A DNA stretch of 64,000 bases. Source: Magnetospirillum gryphiswaldense MSR-1 v2 (GTDB taxonomy: Bacteria; Pseudomonadota; Alphaproteobacteria; Rhodospirillales; Magnetospirillaceae). The DNA lies in contig NC_023065.1 of NCBI RefSeq assembly GCF_000513295.1, positions 1,550,001-1,614,000 of the forward strand, read 5' to 3'. Both the position numbers and the translations under genes were made by a program. Positions 25,718 through 34,683 of the stretch are shown piece after piece (within the stretch, counting starts at the first letter, position 1; each line of letters starts with the position of its first letter). The notes beneath the pieces were generated by a model. It ran no database searches and was not told the origin of the DNA. It saw only the letters and a program-made list of their open reading frames with translations.

Positions 25718-26107
25718 GTTCTTTCCCCTGCTTAAAGAGACGGGCCGCTCTATATTAGAAAGGCAGAATGCACGGCTTACGCCACGCTGCCAAGGGTGTT
25801 CAGGAAATTTTATATATCATGACGTCCTTGGCCCTGTCTTTTTATTGCGCTGCATCAGGTTCATCTGAACTAAAGATTCCCCTGTTGCGCTTTTGTGCGG
25901 CGCACCATGGTGATTGCCTACACGACATTGCGGGCTTAGGCGAGCCCCTGTTGGCCACTTATGACCTCTGAGTAGTTGACACGGGCGGATCAACCCCGCC
26001 CATGCGGGTGGGGTGTGAAGGCCATTCCCCTGCGATACAGTGGCCACAGGATGAAAATGGTACTCCAATGGGGGATAAAGCGGCATGACAATCATCAGGC
26101 AGCAGCC
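25718..26107. other. 390-base divergent intergenic region between pntAA and the cyclase
   Basis: It holds the promoters of both operons. A short open frame (25768-25971) has no supporting features. A 9-bp hairpin ACCCCGCCC/GGGTGGGGT with one G-T pair lies at 25993-26014, and a small GTTCA-TC-TGAAC dyad near 25858. No RNA gene was recognised. Confidence 0.4.
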
Positions 26108-28219
26108 ATGACCGGCAAGGCAAAGGCCAAGATGCGGGCGGCTGCCCTTGGCGCCGTCGCCCTGGTGCTGGCCGTCTTCGCCCTGCTGCTGGTGCCGCAG
26201 GCGCGTACCCGGCTGGACCATCTGGCCTTCGACACCCTGCAAAACCTGTGGCCGCGCCCCTATGTGCAGGTACCGGTGCGCATCGTCGATATCGACGAGG
26301 AATCCCTGGCCAAGCTGGGACAATGGCCGTGGCCGCGCCACTCTCTGGCGGCTTTGGTGGAAAGCTTGCGCGCCGCCGGAGCGGCTGCCATCGCGCTCGA
26401 CATCATCCTGGCCGAGCCCGACCGCACGGCGCCGGCCCGCGTCTCGGCCGATTGGCCGCTGTCGCCGGCCATGCGCCAGACCATCCAGACCCTGCCCGAT
26501 CCCGACGCGGTACTGGCCGCCGCCATCGCGGGCGGCAGTGTGGTCACCGGCTTCGCCGCCAGCCATCAGCCGGCGGGGGCGCAAAGCACAGCCAAGGCCC
26601 GTTTCATCTTTTCCGGCCCCAATCCGCTGGCCGCCCTGCCCGATCTGGGCCAGGGCGTGCGCTCGTTGCCCGCCTTGGAACAGGCCGCCGCCGGCACCGG
26701 CGCAATCGCCTTCACCGCCGATGGCGACGGCATCATCCGCCGGGTGCCGCTGATCGTCCGCCTGGGCGACCAATTGCACCCGTCCCTGGCCCTGGAAGCC
26801 CTGCGCGTCGCCACCGGCAAGCGCAACATCCTGGTCAAAGCGGCGGCGGAAACCGGGGCACTGACCCAATTGGCCCTGGGCCCCTTGCAAATCCCGGTGG
26901 ATGCGCAAGGATCGGTGCACCTGCACTACACCAAACCACAAGCCGAACGCTTCGTCCCCGCCTGGAAGGTATTGGACGGCAGCGCCGATCCCCGTGCCCT
27001 TGACGGCCACGTGGTCTTCGTCGGCGCCTCGGCCAAGGGCCTGCTGGATTTGCGCCTGACCCCGCATGGCGACATCGTCCCTGGCGTGGTCATGCACGCC
27101 GAGGCGGCGGAAGCGGCGCAACTGGGCGCCCTGCCCCAGCGGCCTGATTGGATGGAGGGGGCGGAAACCCTGCTGGCGGTGATCGCCGGCCTGATCCTGA
27201 TCGCCGCCGCCGCCTGGATGGCGCCCCTGGCAGGGGCCTTGACCACCCTGGCCGTCGCCACGCTGTTGCTGGGGCTGACCGCCCTGTTGTTCCTGGACAT
27301 GCGGCTGCTGGCCGACCCGCTGCCGGCCCTGGCCGCCGCCATCATCGCCCATGGCATCACCGCCCTGGTCCGCCATCGCCAGGATCAGGCGGAACGCGCC
27401 TTCATCAGGGGGGCCTTCGCCCGCTATATCTCACCCAATCTGGTGCGCCATCTGCTGGACAACCCGCAATCGCTGGCGGTGGGCGGCGAACGCCGCGAAT
27501 GTTCCTTCGTCATGACCGATCTGGCCGGCTTCACCACCTTGGTGGAAAAATCCGACCCGGCCACCTTGCTGCACGTGCTGAACGGTTATATCGACGGCAT
27601 GGTCAGGATCGCCTTCACTCATCAGGGCACGCTGGACCGCATCGTCGGCGACGCGGTGGCGGTGATGTTCTCGGCCCCGGTGATGCAGCCCGACCACGCC
27701 GCCCGCGCCGTGGCCTGCGCCCTGGAGATGGATGCCTTCAGCCGCGCCTATGTCATCCGCATGCGCGAACAGGGCCACGCCTTGGGTATCACCCGCATCG
27801 GCGTCAATACCGGCATGGTGACCATCGGCAATGTGGGCGGCGGCAGCATTTCCGATTACCGCGCCCTGGGCGACGCGGTCAACGCGGCGGCGCGGCTGGA
27901 AACCGTCAACCGCCACCTGGGCACCCATATCTGCGTCGCCGGCAGTACGGTCGAGCGATGCCCGGATTTCCATGGCCGTCCGGTGGGCGAACTGGTGCTG
28001 AAAGGCAAAAGCGAAGCCACCCTGGCCTATGAGCCGCTGCCCGCCGGCAGCGATGCCCAAGCCTATCTGGCCGCCTATGCGCTGATGGCGGCGGGGGATA
28101 CGGCGGCGGCAGCGGACGCCTTTGCCCCCTTGGCCGACAGCGACCCGTTGGCGGCGTTCCACCTGAACCGGTTGCACGCGGGGGAAAGCGGTGTGCGGGT
28201 GGTGTTGGCGGAGAAATAG
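26108..28219 (+). CDS. CHASE2-domain class III adenylate/guanylate cyclase
   Basis: A 703-residue membrane cyclase. A first membrane helix (about 12-30) leads to a large extracytoplasmic CHASE2 sensor (about 35-335; VRIVDIDEESLAKLGQWPWP is typical). Three helices follow (about 355-430), then the class III catalytic domain (about 475-650) with metal-binding FVMTDLAGFTTL and GDAVAVMF and the nucleotide-binding DYRALGDAVNAAARLE. It should make cAMP (or cGMP). The gene is convergent with OmpA/FecR genes and close to a cyclic-nucleotide-binding protein. Start uncertain: this ATG has AGGCAG upstream and gives a short cytoplasmic N-terminus; an ATG 19 codons earlier is possible. Confidence 0.88.
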   Translation: MTGKAKAKMRAAALGAVALVLAVFALLLVPQARTRLDHLAFDTLQNLWPRPYVQVPVRIVDIDEESLAKLGQWPWPRHSLAALVESLRAAGAAAIALDIILAEPDRTAPARVSADWPLSPAMRQTIQTLPDPDAVLAAAIAGGSVVTGFAASHQPAGAQSTAKARFIFSGPNPLAALPDLGQGVRSLPALEQAAAGTGAIAFTADGDGIIRRVPLIVRLGDQLHPSLALEALRVATGKRNILVKAAAETGALTQLALGPLQIPVDAQGSVHLHYTKPQAERFVPAWKVLDGSADPRALDGHVVFVGASAKGLLDLRLTPHGDIVPGVVMHAEAAEAAQLGALPQRPDWMEGAETLLAVIAGLILIAAAAWMAPLAGALTTLAVATLLLGLTALLFLDMRLLADPLPALAAAIIAHGITALVRHRQDQAERAFIRGAFARYISPNLVRHLLDNPQSLAVGGERRECSFVMTDLAGFTTLVEKSDPATLLHVLNGYIDGMVRIAFTHQGTLDRIVGDAVAVMFSAPVMQPDHAARAVACALEMDAFSRAYVIRMREQGHALGITRIGVNTGMVTIGNVGGGSISDYRALGDAVNAAARLETVNRHLGTHICVAGSTVERCPDFHGRPVGELVLKGKSEATLAYEPLPAGSDAQAYLAAYALMAAGDTAAAADAFAPLADSDPLAAFHLNRLHAGESGVRVVLAEK

Positions 28220-28246
28220 GCCCGGCAGCCGTCAGTGCAGGCGGAT

Positions 28247-28361
28247 AGATCCAGCCGCAACACGGATGGACGGATGAACACGGATAAAAACAAAATCCGT
28301 GTCTATCCGTGTAGCCGCGAAGCGGCATCCGCGTCCATCCGTGTTGCTGCTGGTTCTTTCC
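28247..28361. repeat. ACACGGAT-rich palindromic intergenic repeat, copy 1
   Basis: The outer arms CCAGCCGCAACACGGATGGA and TCCATCCGTGTTGCTGCTGG are inverted copies. Inside, AACACGGAT and ATCCGTGT units surround ATAAAAACAAA, and a GC-rich mini-hairpin (GCCGCGAAGCGGC) interrupts the right arm. It lies between the convergent cyclase and OmpA genes. The same element recurs at 30722, 45227 and 50748. Confidence 0.8.
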
Positions 28362-28386
28362 ACTCACGGCGCCACAACGGGGAGAC

Positions 28387-28989
28387 CTACCGTACCGTCA
28401 CTTCCACCCGGCGGTTCTTGGCCTCGCCCTTGCCCTTGGCTTCCGGCACCAGCGGGTTGCTTTGGCCATGGCTGGTCACCTCGATCATCCTGGGTTCGAT
28501 GCCCAAGGCGGTGACCATGGATTGCACTTCCTTGGCCCGGCGCAGGCCCAGTTCATAATTGTACTTGGCGTCGCCCATGCCGTCGGTATGGCCGATGATC
28601 GACAGATCGGGGGCCGGGCGCGCCTTGACCTCGTCCAGCACCGACGGCAGCAACGCCTTCGATTCGGGGGTCAGGTCGGTGGACTGGAACTGGAAATACA
28701 GCAAAAAGGATTTGGGCGTGCGCGGCTGCGCCTTGATGGCTTGGCCGAAGCGGTCCTGAATATCCTTTTCCGGCACGGCGAAGACGTCCGCCGGCTTGGC
28801 ATCGGCACGATCGGCGCCGGTACCGCTGCCGGGGGTGGCCACCACCTGGGTGCCGGCCTGATTGGTCCAGGTGACGGCGCTGCCGGGATGATCGGGCTGG
28901 TCCAACAGAACCACATAAGCCGCCGGACGGGCGCAGCCGGCCAGCAGGGTGAGCACCGCCAGGGCGGCGAGGATGCGGGGCATGCTCAT
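28387..28989 (-). CDS. OmpA-family peptidoglycan-associated lipoprotein
   Basis: A 200-residue outer-membrane lipoprotein. The lipobox LLAGC gives lipidated Cys19 after a short hydrophobic signal. The C-terminal OmpA domain (about 90-200) has FQFQSTDLTPES at its start, IIGHTDGMGDAKYNYELG and RAKEVQSMVTALG, the latter containing the Asp/Arg environment that binds diaminopimelate in peptidoglycan. The middle section is proline/alanine-rich and not recognised. Its start overlaps the FecR gene stop by 4 bases, so the two are coupled. Close to a CHASE2 cyclase, a combination also seen elsewhere, which suggests an envelope-sensing set. Confidence 0.9.
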   Translation of the reverse strand: MSMPRILAALAVLTLLAGCARPAAYVVLLDQPDHPGSAVTWTNQAGTQVVATPGSGTGADRADAKPADVFAVPEKDIQDRFGQAIKAQPRTPKSFLLYFQFQSTDLTPESKALLPSVLDEVKARPAPDLSIIGHTDGMGDAKYNYELGLRRAKEVQSMVTALGIEPRMIEVTSHGQSNPLVPEAKGKGEAKNRRVEVTVR

Positions 28990-29420
28990 TCTTCCACACT
29001 GGCGACGAAACGGGTGCCGCGCACGCCGATAGTGCCCGACTTGGTCACCACCGACACTTTCTCGGGCGCCAGCTTGGCGATGGTCCCCGACGTCATCATC
29101 ATGGTGCCGCGCGCCACCGAGGTGACCAGCTTCATGTTGCCCGCCGCCGGCTCGAAGTCGAATTCGTCCAGACCCATGCTGGTGCGCGGCCCCACCGACA
29201 GCGTGGTGTTGTCGCGCAACGTCAGGCCGACGCTGCCGTCATTGCCGGTGACGATGGCATCGCTTTGCTCCAGCGCCAGCCCCGGCGCCGCCGCCATGTT
29301 CTGGCCGCCGCGCTGCACATGGGCCTCGCCCGTCACCGTCTTGATCGTCCCCACCGAACCGGCCCAGGCCGGAGCCGCCAGCAGCAGCGCGGCAAAAGCA
29401 CATCCCATCTTCCAAACCAT
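28986..29420 (-). CDS. periplasmic FecR-domain protein
   Basis: A 144-residue secreted protein. A signal peptide (about 1-20, ending APAWA) is followed by a FecR domain (about 30-140) with EQSDAIVTGNDGSVGLTLRD and the C-terminal SGTIGVRGTRFVASV. These domains are beta-rich and occur in periplasmic sensors; this one is not the iron-dicitrate anti-sigma factor, as it lacks a cytoplasmic part and no sigma factor is nearby. First gene of a two-gene operon with the OmpA lipoprotein. The ATG at the signal peptide is preferred over one 14 codons upstream. Confidence 0.87.
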   Translation of the reverse strand: MVWKMGCAFAALLLAAPAWAGSVGTIKTVTGEAHVQRGGQNMAAAPGLALEQSDAIVTGNDGSVGLTLRDNTTLSVGPRTSMGLDEFDFEPAAGNMKLVTSVARGTMMMTSGTIAKLAPEKVSVVTKSGTIGVRGTRFVASVEE

Positions 29421-29507
29421 GGGCCTATTCCTTTCCGGTTGGTTCAACCATCTCGCCATCATTGGTCATCGACAGTATCATGGCCGCCTTAATCTGGGGA
29501 ACGATCC

Positions 29508-30683
29508 ATGAGCGAATCCAGCGTCATGCTGCCGGGAACCTTGTTCGACCGCTATCGGGTGCAATCCAGCGAAGTGGAATGCGGCATCATCCACGCCCGC
29601 TGCCAGGACACCAAGTCGGACCGGCAGGTGGTGATCTATGGCATCCCCAAGGATATCCTGAACCATGCCGGCACCGGCTATGGCCCCGATCTGCTGAAAG
29701 CGGATGTCAGCCAGGCCCGCACCACCACCCATCCCAGCGTGTTGCAGGCGGAAGACCTGTTGCAGGACGACCACCGCCTCTACGTGGTGTCGGAACCGCC
29801 CGACGGCCTGCCCCTCAGCCGCCTGCCCAAGCGGGTGGAGAACATCAGCTCGGCCTTTGCCGCCTCGGCCATGGTCCGGCTGTTGTCGCTGTTCGAACTG
29901 AGCCAGCGCATCGGCCAGACCGGCCTGTGTCTGTCGCCGTCAGAGGCCTATCTGTCGCCCAAGGGCGTCCTCAAGGTGGAAAACTTCGCCACCGCCCGCC
30001 TGCTGCACGTGGCCCGCTCGATCCAGTCCAGCAACGGCGCCGGCAAGCTGCTGGGATCGTTCGGCGCCTTCCGCGAGCCGGCCTTGTGCCGCGCCGACGA
30101 CGCCGAGCGGGCGGCGGTGATGATCGAAGCCCTGGCCGAACTGCCCGCCGACGAATCCCTGCGGCCCATGGCACTGCGCATCGCCGGCACCTTGCGCAAC
30201 TCGTCGAGCATGGGCAACGCCATCGCCGACGCGGTGGAACAGATGCGCGGCGCCCAGGCGGTGATCGCCGGCAAGCCCCAGGTCACCACCTCCGGCCCGG
30301 CCACCCATAACCGCCGCACCTTGCGTCCGGGCGAATACCTGTTCCACCAGGGCGATGCCAGCAACGGCGAATGCTATGTGCTGGATGACGGGCTGGTGCA
30401 GATTTCCAAGACCACCCCGGACGGGCGCGAGCTGTATCTGGACCTGTCCAAGCCCGGCGACATCATCGGCGAGATGGCGGTGCTGGACGACCGCCCGCGC
30501 ATGGCCTCGGCCCAGATCCTCGAGCCGTCGGAAGTGGTGGTGATCAAAGGGGCGGAATTCATGGCCCGGCTGGAAAAAAGCGACATCATCGCCGTCAAGC
30601 TGTTGGAAGTGATGGCGGCACGCATCCGCTATCAATCGGGCGAGATCGCCCGCCTCAAGACCATGCTGGGCTCAAAGGCTTAG
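29508..30683 (+). CDS. pseudokinase-like domain fused to a cyclic-nucleotide-binding domain
   Basis: A 391-residue soluble protein. The C-terminal domain (about 270-385) is a clear cNMP-binding fold: LRPGEYLFHQGDASNGECYV, then the phosphate-binding cassette PGDIIGEMAVLDDRPRMASA (316-335) with its Glu and Arg. The N-terminal part (about 12-250) follows the layout of a Ser/Thr protein kinase: a VVIY strand (41-44) where VAIK is expected, a hinge-like LYVVSEPPDG (91-100), a catalytic-loop counterpart TGLCLSPSEAYL (138-149), then GVLKVENFATARLL (153-166) in place of the DFG strand and FGAFREPAL (185-193) like the APE segment. The catalytic Lys, HRD Asp and DFG Asp are all absent, so a non-catalytic role is expected. 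Divergent from FecR and near the CHASE2 cyclase, a likely source of its ligand. Confidence 0.75.
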   Translation: MSESSVMLPGTLFDRYRVQSSEVECGIIHARCQDTKSDRQVVIYGIPKDILNHAGTGYGPDLLKADVSQARTTTHPSVLQAEDLLQDDHRLYVVSEPPDGLPLSRLPKRVENISSAFAASAMVRLLSLFELSQRIGQTGLCLSPSEAYLSPKGVLKVENFATARLLHVARSIQSSNGAGKLLGSFGAFREPALCRADDAERAAVMIEALAELPADESLRPMALRIAGTLRNSSSMGNAIADAVEQMRGAQAVIAGKPQVTTSGPATHNRRTLRPGEYLFHQGDASNGECYVLDDGLVQISKTTPDGRELYLDLSKPGDIIGEMAVLDDRPRMASAQILEPSEVVVIKGAEFMARLEKSDIIAVKLLEVMAARIRYQSGEIARLKTMLGSKA

Positions 30684-30685
30684 GG

Positions 30686-30720
30686 TCTGTCCGCCCCTGG
30701 CGCCAATCCAGACGGACAGA
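30686..30720. terminator. inverted repeat after the cNMP-binding protein gene
   Basis: TCTGTCCG (30686-30693) and CGGACAGA (30713-30720) form an 8-bp stem with a 19-base loop shortly after the stop codon. No U-run follows; the next bases begin repeat copy 2. A terminator role is plausible only from position. Confidence 0.35.
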
Positions 30721-30721
30721 A

Positions 30722-30830
30722 CCAGCAGCAACACGGATGAACGCGGATACCCGCTAGCGCGGGCAACACGGATAGACACGGATTTTGTTTTTATCCGTGT
30801 CTATCCGTGCCCATCCGCGTTGCGGCTGGT
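30722..30830. repeat. ACACGGAT-rich palindromic intergenic repeat, copy 2
   Basis: It runs from CCAGCAGCAACACGGATGAA to GTTGCGGCTGG and contains ATAGACACGGATTTTGTTTT with ATCCGTGTCTATCCGTG as internal arms. A GC-rich mini-hairpin (CCCGCTAGCGCGGG) sits in the left arm, whereas copy 1 has its mini-hairpin in the right arm; the T-rich centre is also reversed, so this copy is in the opposite orientation. Confidence 0.8.
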
Positions 30831-30885
30831 TGTTTCCGCCGCGAGGAACGGGCGCCGAGCAAAACCCGGCGCCGCGCCCCCCTTC

Positions 30886-32670
30886 TTACATCGCTTCCAA
30901 CTCGTCGATGAAGCCGACCACCACGTCGAGACCCTGACGCCAGAACGCCGGATCGCCGGCATCGAGACCGAACGGGGCCAACAGGTCCTGGTGCCGCTTG
31001 GTGCCGCCGGCGCGCAGCATGTCCAGGTACTTCTCGGCGAATTGCGGCGCGCCGTTGCGATAGACCGAATACAGCGAATTGACCAGGCAATCGCCGAAGG
31101 CATAGGCGTAGACGTAGAACGGCGTATGGACGAAGTGCGGAATATAGGTCCAGAACGACTTGTAGCCGTCGTCGAAGCGCAGGGCCGGGCCCAGGCTTTC
31201 CACCTGCACCTGCATCCACAATTCGCCGATACGGTCGGGCGACAATTCGCCGCGCCGGCGCTCATCGTGAACCAGACACTCGAACTGGTAGAACGCCACC
31301 TGACGCACCACCGTATTCAACATGTCCTCGACCTTGCCGGCCAGCATGGCCTTGCGCCGCGCCGGCTCGGTTTCCTTGGCCAGCATGGATTGGAAGGTCA
31401 GCATCTCGCCGAACACCGAGGCGGTTTCCGCCAAGGTCAGCGGCGTGTCGGCCATCAATCCGCCCTGGCCCGCCGCCAGCACCTGATGGACGCCGTGGCC
31501 CAACTCGTGCGCCAGGGTCATGATGTCACGCACCTTGCCCTGGTAATTGACCAGCAGATAGGGGTGGGCGGTGGTGACGGTGGGATGGGCGAAGGCGCCG
31601 GGCGACTTGCCCGCACGGACCGGGGCATCGATCCAGTTGCCGTCGAAGAAGCGCTTACCCAGAGCCGCCATGTCGGGGCTGAAGGCGCCATAGGCGTCGA
31701 GCACGCTGTCGCGCGCCTGTTCCCAGCTATAGGTACGGTCGGCGACATCGGGCAACGGCGCGTTGCGGTCCCAGTAATCCAGCTGATCGACGCCGAACCA
31801 CTTGGCCTTCAGGGCATAATAGCGGTGCGACAACTGGCCGTAACAGCCCTTGACGGCGGCGGCCAGGGCATCGACCACTTCGTCCTCCACCTGATTGGAC
31901 AGGTTGCGGTACGATTGCGGGCGGGCGTATTTGCGCCACTTGTCCTCGATCTCCTTGTCCTTGACCAAGGTGTTGGTGATCAGGGCGAACAGGCCGGTAT
32001 TCTCGGTCAGCACCTTGCCCAGGGTCTCGGCGGCGGCCTTGCGCTTGGCCGGGTCGCGGTCGCTCATCAGGTGCAGCGCCTCGGCCGAAGTCAGCATCTG
32101 ACCGTCGAGCGGAAAACGCAGCCGCGCCATGGTTTCGTCGAACAGACGGTTCCAGGCCGACCGACCGGCCACCGACTTGTCGTGCAAGAGGCGCTCGACC
32201 TCGTCCGACAATTGATGCGGGCGGAACACGCGGACGTCGCGCAGCCACGGGCCGTAATGGGCGGTCTTGGCCGCTTTCAGCTTGTCTTCCAGCACCGCGT
32301 CGTCAAGGCGGTTGATTTCCAGGGTGAAGAACAAGGTGTGCGCCGAAATGTCGGTGATGCGCTCGTGGATGCCCTGATGAAAACGCCCGCGCTCGGGGTC
32401 GGTCTGGTCGCCGGCATAGTAGAGCTGGGCATAAGACATGGCCCGATACATGATTTCGCCCAGGCGCTCGTATTCGGCGATGGCGTCGCCGAAATCGTCG
32501 CCGGAAATCGCCGCCAGCTTGCCGTCGTAACGCTGGCTGAACGCCTTGGCCATCGCCTCCGCCTTGTCCAGATCGGCGGCCAACTCGGCGGAATCCGGGG
32601 CCGGATACAGGTCGGACAGATCCCATTCGGGCAAATTGCCCAGATCGGCGGCGGTATTCTTGGTGCTCAT
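30886..32670 (-). CDS. pepF: oligoendopeptidase F (M3 metallopeptidase)
   Basis: A 594-residue cytoplasmic zinc peptidase that cleaves short peptides. The zinc site HELGH is at 388-392 in LAHELGHGVHQVL, with the third ligand Glu415 in LTLAETASVFGEML. The N-terminal helical region (WDLSDLYPAP start) and length match the PepF/M3B subfamily. No signal peptide is present, so it acts inside the cell in peptide turnover. Monocistronic; divergent from the acyl-CoA ligase at 32768. Its 3' end is close to repeat copy 2. Confidence 0.94.
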   Translation of the reverse strand: MSTKNTAADLGNLPEWDLSDLYPAPDSAELAADLDKAEAMAKAFSQRYDGKLAAISGDDFGDAIAEYERLGEIMYRAMSYAQLYYAGDQTDPERGRFHQGIHERITDISAHTLFFTLEINRLDDAVLEDKLKAAKTAHYGPWLRDVRVFRPHQLSDEVERLLHDKSVAGRSAWNRLFDETMARLRFPLDGQMLTSAEALHLMSDRDPAKRKAAAETLGKVLTENTGLFALITNTLVKDKEIEDKWRKYARPQSYRNLSNQVEDEVVDALAAAVKGCYGQLSHRYYALKAKWFGVDQLDYWDRNAPLPDVADRTYSWEQARDSVLDAYGAFSPDMAALGKRFFDGNWIDAPVRAGKSPGAFAHPTVTTAHPYLLVNYQGKVRDIMTLAHELGHGVHQVLAAGQGGLMADTPLTLAETASVFGEMLTFQSMLAKETEPARRKAMLAGKVEDMLNTVVRQVAFYQFECLVHDERRRGELSPDRIGELWMQVQVESLGPALRFDDGYKSFWTYIPHFVHTPFYVYAYAFGDCLVNSLYSVYRNGAPQFAEKYLDMLRAGGTKRHQDLLAPFGLDAGDPAFWRQGLDVVVGFIDELEAM

Positions 32671-32767
32671 CCAGTGACTCCTGTCCCGGTTGGGATTATC
32701 AGTAAAGGCAACGTGCCCCTATAAGATGGCGCGAAACGGCGCGGATCAAGTGCCAATGGGAGGAATC

Positions 32768-34507
32768 ATGCCTGTGGATTTCGCATCCTGCCCCAGCATC
32801 CCGGCCATGGTCCTGGATCAGGCCGAAGACTTGGGAGACCGCCCCTTGCTGGGGGCCAAGCGTGACGGCGCCTGGCATTATCTGTCGTGGCGGCAGACCA
32901 TCGACGCCGCCCTGTCCCTGGCCGGCGGTCTGGTCCGCCTGGGGCTGGAACCCGGCGACCGCGTCATGCTGGTGTCGGAAAACCGGCCCGAATGGGCCAT
33001 CGCCGATCTGGCCGTCATGATCGCCGGCGGCATCACCGTGCCGGCCTATGTCACCAACACCACCGACGATCACCGTCACATCCTGGAAAACGTCCAGGCC
33101 CGGCTGGTCATCGTCTCGACCCTGGCCCTGGCCGAGCGGGTGATGCCGGCGGCGGCCAGGGCCAGCCAGCCGCCCACCCTGATCTGCCTGGAGCCGCCGC
33201 GTCTGGCCCAAGCCCCCGGCTTCGCCGTGCTGGATTGGCAACAGGTGCTGGCGATGGGCGCGGACACCCACCAAGCCATGCGCGACCGGGCCGCCCGACT
33301 GCGCCGCGATGACACCGCCTGCATCATCCACACCTCGGGTACCGGCGGTGCACCGCGCGGGGTGATGCTGTCCCATGGCGCCCTGCTGGCCGATTGCCTG
33401 GGCGCCCATGCGCTGTTGCGCGACCTGGGGCTGGGCGATCAGGTGTTCCTGTCCTTCCTGCCCTTATCCCATTCCTACGAGCACACGGTGGGGCTGATCT
33501 TTCCGCTCAGCATCGGCGCCACCATCGCCTATGCCGAAAGCCTGGACCAACTGGCCGCCAACATGGCCGAGGTGCGTCCCACCATCATGACCGCGGTGCC
33601 GCGCCTGTATGAAAGCATGCGCGCCCGTATCCTCGGCGCCCTGCGCCGTCAGGGCGGGGCCAAGGAAAAGCTGTTTCTCGCCACCCTGCGCCTGGGCACC
33701 AAGCGGCTGACCGGGCAAAGACTGACATGGGGCGAAAGACTGGCCGATCTGGCCCTGGACCATCTGGTCCGCGCCAAGGTGCGTCAACGCTTCGGTGGAC
33801 GGCTGAAGGCGCTGGTCTCGGGCGGCGCCCCCCTGGCCTTCGAGGTCGGCGCGTTCTTCGCCGCGCTGGGCGTGCGCATCCTGCAAGGCTATGGCCAGAC
33901 CGAGGCGGGGCCGGCCATTTCCTGCTCGCCGCCGTCCCTGGTCAAGCTGGACACGGTGGGACCACCGCTCGAAGGCATCAGCGTGCGCATCGCCGAGGAC
34001 GGCGAAATCCTGGTCAAGGGCGAGGTGCTGATGCAGGGCTATTGGCGCGACGCCGAGGCGACCGCGCGGGCCATCGGCGCCGATGGCTGGCTGCACACCG
34101 GCGATATCGGCGAAATGGACGAAGACGGCTATATCCGCATCACCGATCGCAAAAAGGACATCATCGTCAACTCGGGCGGTGACAATATCTCGCCCCAACG
34201 CATCGAGGGCTTGCTGACCCTGCAACCGGAAATCGCCCAGGCCATGGTCCATGGCGACAAGCGCCCGCATCTGGTGGCGCTGCTCGTCGCCGCCGAGGAA
34301 TGCGATGCCGCCCAGGTGGCCAAGGCGGTCGAGCGCGTCAATAATGGGTTGTCAACCATCGAGAAAATCCGTCGCCATGTGGTGATCGACCAATCCTTCA
34401 CCACTGACAACCTGATGTTGACACCGACCATGAAGATTCGGCGGCACGTCATCCGTCAGCATTTCGCCGAGCAGATCGAAAGACTGTATGGCGACCGGAC
34501 AGACTGA
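32768..34507 (+). CDS. long-chain acyl-CoA synthetase (AMP-forming)
   Basis: A 579-residue member of the adenylate-forming enzymes, of the FAA1-like long-chain type. ATP motif HTSGTGGAPRG (188-198) has GTGG where most have GTTG. Also present are YGQTEAGPAIS, the hinge WLHTGDIGEMDEDGYIRITD and RKKDIIVNSGGDNISP with the Lys region. It activates fatty acids to acyl-CoA; chain length is not predictable. The ATG has GGAGGA seven bases upstream; earlier in-frame starts lack ribosome sites. It stands alone. It may feed the acyl-CoA oxidation genes at 45323-53210. Confidence 0.9.
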   Translation: MPVDFASCPSIPAMVLDQAEDLGDRPLLGAKRDGAWHYLSWRQTIDAALSLAGGLVRLGLEPGDRVMLVSENRPEWAIADLAVMIAGGITVPAYVTNTTDDHRHILENVQARLVIVSTLALAERVMPAAARASQPPTLICLEPPRLAQAPGFAVLDWQQVLAMGADTHQAMRDRAARLRRDDTACIIHTSGTGGAPRGVMLSHGALLADCLGAHALLRDLGLGDQVFLSFLPLSHSYEHTVGLIFPLSIGATIAYAESLDQLAANMAEVRPTIMTAVPRLYESMRARILGALRRQGGAKEKLFLATLRLGTKRLTGQRLTWGERLADLALDHLVRAKVRQRFGGRLKALVSGGAPLAFEVGAFFAALGVRILQGYGQTEAGPAISCSPPSLVKLDTVGPPLEGISVRIAEDGEILVKGEVLMQGYWRDAEATARAIGADGWLHTGDIGEMDEDGYIRITDRKKDIIVNSGGDNISPQRIEGLLTLQPEIAQAMVHGDKRPHLVALLVAAEECDAAQVAKAVERVNNGLSTIEKIRRHVVIDQSFTTDNLMLTPTMKIRRHVIRQHFAEQIERLYGDRTD

Positions 34508-34683
34508 CCGCCTGCTTTAACAAAGCAGCCCATTGACTTGATTCAAAACACACAAATAAACGTAAACAGGGTTGACAGGGACCGACTTGCTACCTTTTGA
34601 ACACCCTCAATACTTGTGATGGCAAAACCTTGCCATGCGCGCTATGCTTTGCTCGGTCCGTTATGTGGGGGGCGGGGCAAGGT

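Noticed and set aside
25768-25971. 67-codon open frame between pntAA and the cyclase
   Set aside because: No ribosome site, no family resemblance, and it sits in an expected promoter region.
34620-34634. Possible sigma-54 promoter TGGCAAAACCTTGCC before the solute-binding protein gene
   Set aside because: The GG and GC elements are 9 rather than 10 bases apart, so the strict spacing rule fails.
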